From JBBRMG01 sp038230955 (GTDB taxonomy: Bacteria; Patescibacteriota; Doudnabacteria; UBA920), in NCBI GenBank assembly GCA_038230955.1, contig JBBRMG010000018.1, positions 1 through 19,253 on the forward strand: DNA of 19,253 bases, in the 5' to 3' direction. The translations under genes and the position numbers were made by a program. The first letter of the stretch is position 1; every line of letters starts with the position of its first letter. The notes beneath the pieces were generated by a model. It ran no database searches. It worked only from the letters and a program-made list of their open reading frames with translations, and was not told where the DNA came from. Positions 14,893-19,253 of the stretch are shown here, one piece after another.

Positions 14893-17800
14893 TTAAGTTG
14901 TTGGTGGTATAGATTTTTGAAACGCTGTGGTGTATTGTGACGCAAAGCGATTATACTGATTACCTTCAGTGGCAGATTCATCCTTAACAGTTTTGGCGGC
15001 ATTAACTACTGATTCCGGAACGCCACTCTTACCAGAAGCCAATCTAGCCATTATGGACTTAACACTCTTTTGCAACTTATCAATATCCACTGGAGTACCA
15101 CTAGTATTCCTCAGCACCTGACTACTATCTTTCTTAATTCGTTTTGCGATTTCGTCTATTAGTCCTTTTTTATCTTCTTGACTCAAAGATGTACCTTTAC
15201 TCCCACCTATGCCATCCATTATGTTCTTTATATCGTTTTGGAAATTCTGATTGTTAAATGTATTGTCTACGCTCTGATTAATTGTCGTTTGCGCGCCAGA
15301 CGAAGACCCATCTGAAGGAACAGCCAGGTTAGGAGCAACTGAGCCACCAGCGTTAGCAACATTAACACCACCGGAGGCGTTAATATCAGAGGCATTTATC
15401 CGAACAATTGGTTTAACAGTAATGTCTGAGTCACCTGATGCTGGAGTATTGGTAACATTTGATTCTGAGGAACCACCTCTAGGACCTGCTACAGTGAAAC
15501 CTTGAATCGCCGGGTCTGCCTCATATACCTCATTACCAGTTTCAATTGAACTTGTCAGAGGAGAGTCAGCCAGTGTACCAGTAACCGGACCGCCTGGAGT
15601 AGGAGTGACTGGCGGAGTGACTCCACCTGGTGTCGGAGTGACTGGCGGAGTGCCTCCACCTGGTGTCGGAGTACCTCCACGCGGGGCTCGAGGAGTAACT
15701 GGCGTAGCAGGAGGCACTCCGCCAGGGCCCGGGGTTCCACCAGGGACTCCATATACCTCCGCAGGGCCATGAAGCGGCCTAGAGGCAATATCATAACCCC
15801 CACCATACTCTCTCATCCTGTCAATTACAGCGTTGACTGTTGCAGTAGCCCGCTCATTAATAGCGCCCTGAGTTGGTGCTACACCCGTTGCAGAGTCTGT
15901 TGTCCACTCCTTAGCAAACTTTTTGGTAAATCCACGCTCTAATACGTCTCTGTTCTGCTCACTGTACACCTCTTTAATATTCTTCATTTCCTCAGTAGAC
16001 ATTTGGCGCAACCGATGGTCACTAAACATGCCGTCCTCTATTTTAATTTCACCAGTAGCATCATTAAATTTAGCAGCCTGGACTACGCGATCCACAGATG
16101 AACCATTCGCTATGGCTTCGTTATTCAATCTCTTCATGGAACCGTCCGCATTCCTTACAACGTTTCCAGTGGCATCAGTTTCATAGTCAAAATGTTTCCA
16201 ATTATCGCCTTTCAAAGCTGCCCCAGCAAAATTATTATCAGCAAGCCGATTCTGAGCATCAGATTTCTCTTGCTCCATTACATTTGGATCTTTGATATCG
16301 TATATTTTACCAGTCTCATCATCCTGTTTCACGAAACCTTTACCGGCACCGCCTTCTTCTTTAGCATTGGTATTTAAGGCGGCCATGAAACTAGAGGCGG
16401 CTAGTAAATCTGGATTTTTGCTGTATAACTGCTCCTTGAGCAAGTCTATCTTTTCTTGCTTCGTCAAATCGGGATTTGTGTACATCAAACCGGCAAGCGT
16501 TCCCAGATTCCCTTTTTTGGCGGCAGCATCAGCAACAGCGGCAATATCATATTGATCTTTATAGGTTTCCAAGTGTTTTGCCAGCTCTGCCGGATTATCC
16601 TTGTTAACCACTTTCTCATCCAACCTTTTAGCGGCTTGACGGTAGCGCGCTACTTGCTCCGGTGTAGCATTAACTTTTTTGAATATGCCACCACTGCGCC
16701 AGGACATTTGCCGAGCATCTGCCAACTCATTTCTACCCGCACGTCTGTCAGCCAGTTTCTTGTTATACGTCCCTACGGCTTTTTCAGGAGCCAAAGCTGT
16801 AGTAGCTCCTTTTTTGAGGAATCCTTTTAAAGCACTGTCCTTCTCGTTCGGTTTAAACAAATTGGCATTGTGTGCCTGTAACCTCTTCTCGTTGGCATAC
16901 TCTGCTATCGGCTTAGCTAGTACAGCGCCACTAGCAATCTTAAATCCTTTACTAATTCCTTTTTCTGCGAAGTTGGTTATGGCTTTGGCGCCAGCTGCAC
17001 CAGATGAACTGGCAATTTTTAAGCCCGCCCAAAGAAAGAAAATAACAGTGAAGTGGCTGGCAGTTAAGAACACAAAGTTCTTCGTATTTTCCTGAAAGCC
17101 ACCACCTTGATTAAACACATTTGAGCCCTGACCAAACACATGACTATTGGCAAACACTGCCGCTAAATTCAAGAAGAATCCCAGAATAACTACAATAAAT
17201 GCATTGGCTAAAAACTTCTCCCACCACTGCTTGAAATAGGGATGCGTTTCCGGCAATACATTGGCCACATAGGCCAATGGTGATACCATCAGCAGTATCC
17301 AAAGGGCCACTAGCCGAACTACTAAAAACGCAAGGATAGCAATGAACGTAAAGAATGCGGCTATGGCTAACCACAGCAAAAAGAATGGTAAAGTCAGGGT
17401 AGCAAAAGTTGAACCAGCATCGCCCGTAGCTCTTTCCCCTTGAATCTGCTCGATTGGTTTGACCATCAACTCATAACCAAGAGCCCGAACTACATCTCCT
17501 CGGTTAGACAAGAATTGGTTTTGCACAGTCTCCGCAATACCAAGAACAGACTGGCCAATGACCAAGCTAAAATTAACCATAATGGCCGCAATAATTACCT
17601 GCACTAAAAGGTGCTTGTAGCTATATTTCTCTACTTGGAAAATAGTGGCTAATCCTATGACTAACAGGATGATGATAAAGAAAATATTACTAAGATTGCG
17701 TAATATTAACCAGCCGGCATAAATAACCTGAACAAAATTATCACTATATGTGTGAATGCCCAATATCGCTTCGATCATTGGCGACACCACAAAAGCGAAC

Positions 17801-18714
17801 GTCCAATATATAACCGTAACAATAAACGAAATTATTCCTGAGATAATACTGACGATGAGACAACTCATCATGGTGCTAAGGTTAAAGCTTAGGCAGGAGC
17901 CACCAATTTTAGAAGGTCCTGATGCGCCTGATTCATCTGCAACATCAATATTTATTCCCAATATTGCTACTGTGGGCGCGCTGGTAAAACTACCTTTTTT
18001 TAGCACCATTGAAAAAATTACCTGGCGCTTCTGTGGCAGGGTATTATCAACCTTACCTAAATCAGTTACATCCAAAGTACATGTGGGAAATTTAGTACAA
18101 TCTGCCTTGCTTGTGTCTAATACAAGACCGGTTTGCAAATCTTTTTTACCCTCGTAATCATAAATACGATAAGTAATTGCCGCGTTAGCTCCTGTGGAGT
18201 TTGCTGTATTCCAGCTCATTAAAATTTGCGTGCCGGCACCAGCCCCTATTTGAGCTGGGGTTAGAGAAAAACTAACAATACTAGGATTAGCGTTAGGATC
18301 AGGGGGAGTTGCCCCCTCCTTAACTTCGACAGTTAGTGCTTTATACTCTACAGTTTGACCCCCAACAGATTTAACAATAAATTGAGTTGTCTTATTGAGA
18401 GTAAAATCCTTATTATCTCTATAATTTAGGCTAGCACCATCACATAATTTAGACTCGGTATCCAAATTAGTAGCGATGGTCTCAGAAACACATAATTGCC
18501 AGCCACCATTCTGCAAACTCCAAGCTATGTTTGTAGTACTGCCAGGAGGAATTGGGCTAGGAGGAGTAGCAGTAAAACTAAGCACCTTTGGCGTAGCAGG
18601 GACAAATTGAGCATTAACTGACTGCACAGGATATAAACACAAAAGAAACACTGAAATCAGAGCTCCAGTAATAATCTTTTGGCTACTAGTTTTGTCTTTT
18701 AGTTTCGAGAGCAA
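14893..18714 (-). CDS. Giant VirB6-like channel protein with Ig-like ectodomain (about 1273 aa)
   Basis: From a TTG start at 18714 the protein begins with a clean signal peptide (KLKDK.., hydrophobic core, cut after VNA at residue 35). Two Ig/CARDB-like beta domains follow (about 44-131 with Cys75/Cys91; about 145-258 with Cys206/Cys212). About seven hydrophobic helices lie at roughly 284-310, 333-359, 367-391, 439-465, 466-483, 501-523 and 549-568, with the polytopic VirB6/TrbL look (SPLAYVANVLPETHPYFKQW before the sixth). Residues about 575-1273 are a long soluble, Lys/Asp/Ala-rich region, with a Pro-Thr-Gly repeat at about 1015-1055. The frame stays open to an ATG at 18909, but the promoter at 18770-18788 lies inside that extension. 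ATT at 18723, eight bases after GAAGG, is another candidate. VirB6 is the polytopic T4SS channel; extended forms are known in Rickettsiales. Confidence 0.82.
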   Translation of the reverse strand: MLSKLKDKTSSQKIITGALISVFLLCLYPVQSVNAQFVPATPKVLSFTATPPSPIPPGSTTNIAWSLQNGGWQLCVSETIATNLDTESKLCDGASLNYRDNKDFTLNKTTQFIVKSVGGQTVEYKALTVEVKEGATPPDPNANPSIVSFSLTPAQIGAGAGTQILMSWNTANSTGANAAITYRIYDYEGKKDLQTGLVLDTSKADCTKFPTCTLDVTDLGKVDNTLPQKRQVIFSMVLKKGSFTSAPTVAILGINIDVADESGASGPSKIGGSCLSFNLSTMMSCLIVSIISGIISFIVTVIYWTFAFVVSPMIEAILGIHTYSDNFVQVIYAGWLILRNLSNIFFIIILLVIGLATIFQVEKYSYKHLLVQVIIAAIMVNFSLVIGQSVLGIAETVQNQFLSNRGDVVRALGYELMVKPIEQIQGERATGDAGSTFATLTLPFFLLWLAIAAFFTFIAILAFLVVRLVALWILLMVSPLAYVANVLPETHPYFKQWWEKFLANAFIVVILGFFLNLAAVFANSHVFGQGSNVFNQGGGFQENTKNFVFLTASHFTVIFFLWAGLKIASSSGAAGAKAITNFAEKGISKGFKIASGAVLAKPIAEYANEKRLQAHNANLFKPNEKDSALKGFLKKGATTALAPEKAVGTYNKKLADRRAGRNELADARQMSWRSGGIFKKVNATPEQVARYRQAAKRLDEKVVNKDNPAELAKHLETYKDQYDIAAVADAAAKKGNLGTLAGLMYTNPDLTKQEKIDLLKEQLYSKNPDLLAASSFMAALNTNAKEEGGAGKGFVKQDDETGKIYDIKDPNVMEQEKSDAQNRLADNNFAGAALKGDNWKHFDYETDATGNVVRNADGSMKRLNNEAIANGSSVDRVVQAAKFNDATGEIKIEDGMFSDHRLRQMSTEEMKNIKEVYSEQNRDVLERGFTKKFAKEWTTDSATGVAPTQGAINERATATVNAVIDRMREYGGGYDIASRPLHGPAEVYGVPGGTPGPGGVPPATPVTPRAPRGGTPTPGGGTPPVTPTPGGVTPPVTPTPGGPVTGTLADSPLTSSIETGNEVYEADPAIQGFTVAGPRGGSSESNVTNTPASGDSDITVKPIVRINASDINASGGVNVANAGGSVAPNLAVPSDGSSSGAQTTINQSVDNTFNNQNFQNDIKNIMDGIGGSKGTSLSQEDKKGLIDEIAKRIKKDSSQVLRNTSGTPVDIDKLQKSVKSIMARLASGKSGVPESVVNAAKTVKDESATEGNQYNRFASQYTTAFQKSIPPTT
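15602..15667 (-). repeat. 33-bp tandem repeat, two copies, inside the VirB6-like gene
   Basis: Copies at 15602-15634 and 15635-15667 differ at one base (an A/C change); a partial third follows, and related GGAGT-rich sequence flanks both sides. The repeat is in frame and encodes 11-residue TPTPGG(V/G)TPPV units in the cytoplasmic tail, an extended Pro/Thr/Gly linker likely to vary in copy number among strains. Confidence 0.85.
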
Positions 18715-18769
18715 GGAGATAATATTTACTACCTTCGCAGTATTTTTATGACTAAAATTGTTTAAAATA

Positions 18770-18788
18770 TCAAATAAATTATACCATA
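18770..18788 (-). promoter_or_regulatory. Promoter of the VirB6-like operon (shared 19-bp core)
   Basis: The minus strand reads TATGGTATAATTTATTTGA, identical to 12820-12838. The -10 is at 18783-18778 with the TG extension. TTGGAT 18 bases upstream is a weak -35. Transcription should start near 18771, which places any start codon upstream of it, including the ATG at 18909, outside the mRNA. Confidence 0.65.
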
Positions 18789-18805
18789 TAGGCCGCGTAA
18801 TATCC

Positions 18806-18832
18806 AAATGCCCAACTGGGGCATTTTGGGCA
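18806..18832. promoter_or_regulatory. Overlapping palindromes just upstream of the VirB6 promoter
   Basis: AAATGCCC (18806-18813) pairs with GGGCATTT (18819-18826). A second pairing, GCCCAA (18810-18815) with TTGGGC (18827-18832), is mutually exclusive with it. The pair ends about five bases from the weak -35 TTGGAT. It may be an operator, or the terminator of the degenerate upstream gene, although a T-run is missing. Confidence 0.35.
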
Positions 18833-18911
18833 TAAAAAATCGGACCGAGTAACAAAGTTACAAGGCCTGTTTGCCGGAAAACTCCGACTGTTTCTGCAAT
18901 GATTTGCAATT

Positions 18912-19136
18912 TTACTGCTTGCTCTTGTCTGCGGCAAGTTGCGCCCGCAAACGCTTGAACTCAGCGTAATGAGTGGGTGCTGGCACAGTTGGTGCCGGTA
19001 GCATCTTGTTCTCTTCGCCGAGGTATTTCACTCAGTTCGCAGAGTTAGGATAATTAGACAACCACTGAGCTCCGCGACTACCACCAGACTGCGCTTCAAT
19101 AACGCGCATAACATTCTGATTGATATCTGGAAACAT
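18912..19136 (-). pseudogene. Small ORF interrupted by an in-frame UGA
   Basis: Reading the minus strand from ATG at 19136 gives a protein-like sequence (MFPDINQNVMRVIEAQSGGS.., ..QWLSNYPNSAN) that meets TGA at 19034-19032 and continues in frame (VKYLGEENKMLPAP.., ..FKRLRAQLAADKSKQ) to TAA at 18912. Composition is equally plausible on both sides. A TGG-to-TGA change would explain it (..SANWVKYLG..). A GTG directly follows the TGA, so the second half might be translated alone as about 40 residues. An upstream frame from ATG at 19219 (MKVQLIPYPKPEIRVIYVGG.., stop at 19145) may be a further fragment separated by a frameshift. The whole looks like a decaying gene or a sequencing error. No family is recognised. 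Confidence 0.45.
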
Positions 19137-19207
19137 ACTCAGCTTTATGGATAAGACTTCCCACCCACGTATATCACCCGAATTTCAGGTTTAGGATACG
19201 GAATCAA

Positions 19208-19236
19208 TTGCACTTTCATAGCTTAGCGCTTATAAT
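19208..19236 (+). promoter_or_regulatory. Promoter pointing out of the right edge
   Basis: TATAAT at 19231-19236 with TTGCAC at 19208-19213, separated by exactly 17 bases. Six bases after the -10 comes an ATG at 19243, so the predicted transcript begins at or next to the start codon, that is, leaderless. It is divergent from the VirB6-like operon. Confidence 0.5.
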
Positions 19237-19242
19237 AGTTAT

Positions 19243-19253
19243 ATGACTATAGA
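19243..19253 (+). CDS. Start of a partial gene leaving the window
   Basis: Only ATG ACT ATA GA is visible, giving Met-Thr-Ile and an incomplete Asp or Glu codon. The call rests on the promoter with correct spacing directly upstream rather than on coding content. No function can be offered. Confidence 0.3.

Noticed and set aside
15602..15667. CRISPR-like repeat
   Set aside because: The units are directly adjacent with no spacers, stay in frame and encode a linker.
15555..15806. Leu/Arg-rich 83-codon frame over the tandem repeat
   Set aside because: It is a shifted reading of the 33-bp repeat within the VirB6-like gene.
5428..18714. Integrated conjugative element
   Set aside because: No integrase, relaxase, coupling protein or attachment repeats are visible. 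The neighbouring tRNA-Arg at 1760 shows no duplicated 3' end elsewhere in the window.
18912..19136. UGA read as an amino acid genome-wide (Gracilibacteria/SR1-type code)
   Set aside because: UGA ends recG and the 60-aa gene at natural positions, and the long genes contain no in-frame UGA, so the standard code fits.

Overview
This window reads as chromosomal DNA from a Patescibacteria/CPR bacterium, most likely a Candidatus Saccharibacteria relative. That assignment is an inference. It rests on the gene set: a PrgI-type membrane protein, a TraC/VirB4 ATPase split into two genes, a VirB1-like transglycosylase with its own membrane segments, a two-helix membrane protein of a kind frequent in CPR genomes, and compact operons. 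The genetic code looks standard: UGA ends genes (for example recG), and I saw no sign of UGA reassignment. No 16S gene is present to confirm the taxon.

Layout, left to right. (1) 1-328: no convincing gene, but a dense run of hairpins. (2) 329-1643, + strand: a 60-aa small protein, a 174-aa conserved hypothetical and a two-TM membrane protein. (3) 1647-1835, + strand: a perfect 13-bp hairpin, a second folded segment, then tRNA-Arg(CCG) with an encoded CCA end. (4) 1838-3895: recG, whose ATG begins two bases after the tRNA CCA. (5) 3908-5266, - strand: radA, convergent with recG. (6) 5306-5419: a long imperfect inverted repeat that looks like a terminator. (7) 5428-18714, - strand: a secretion/conjugation-like apparatus of ten genes. 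(8) 18912-19253: a degenerate small gene, and a divergent promoter starting a gene that leaves the window.

The apparatus appears to be three transcription units. Unit A (about 18777 down to 12854) carries a large VirB6-like protein with a signal peptide and Ig-like ectodomain, plus two unrecognised proteins with proline-rich linkers. Unit B (about 12821 down to 6657) carries PrgI, the TraC/VirB4 N-terminal domain protein, the VirB4 motor, a membrane-embedded lytic transglycosylase, a single-pass protein that might be VirB8-like, and a membrane-anchored DsbA-like thioredoxin-fold protein. Unit C is a membrane-anchored beta-propeller protein on a proline-rich stalk. Units A and B start from an identical 19-bp promoter core, and unit C has the same TGGTATAAT extended -10. 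No VirD4 coupling protein, relaxase or outer-membrane core is visible here. The set fits a diderm-core-free T4SS that crosses one membrane and opens peptidoglycan. Its cargo, if any, cannot be told from this window.

Initiation signals are unusual: clear Shine-Dalgarno sequences are nearly absent. radA and the right-edge gene have a -10 box 6-9 bases from the ATG, which predicts leaderless mRNAs, and recG follows directly on a tRNA.
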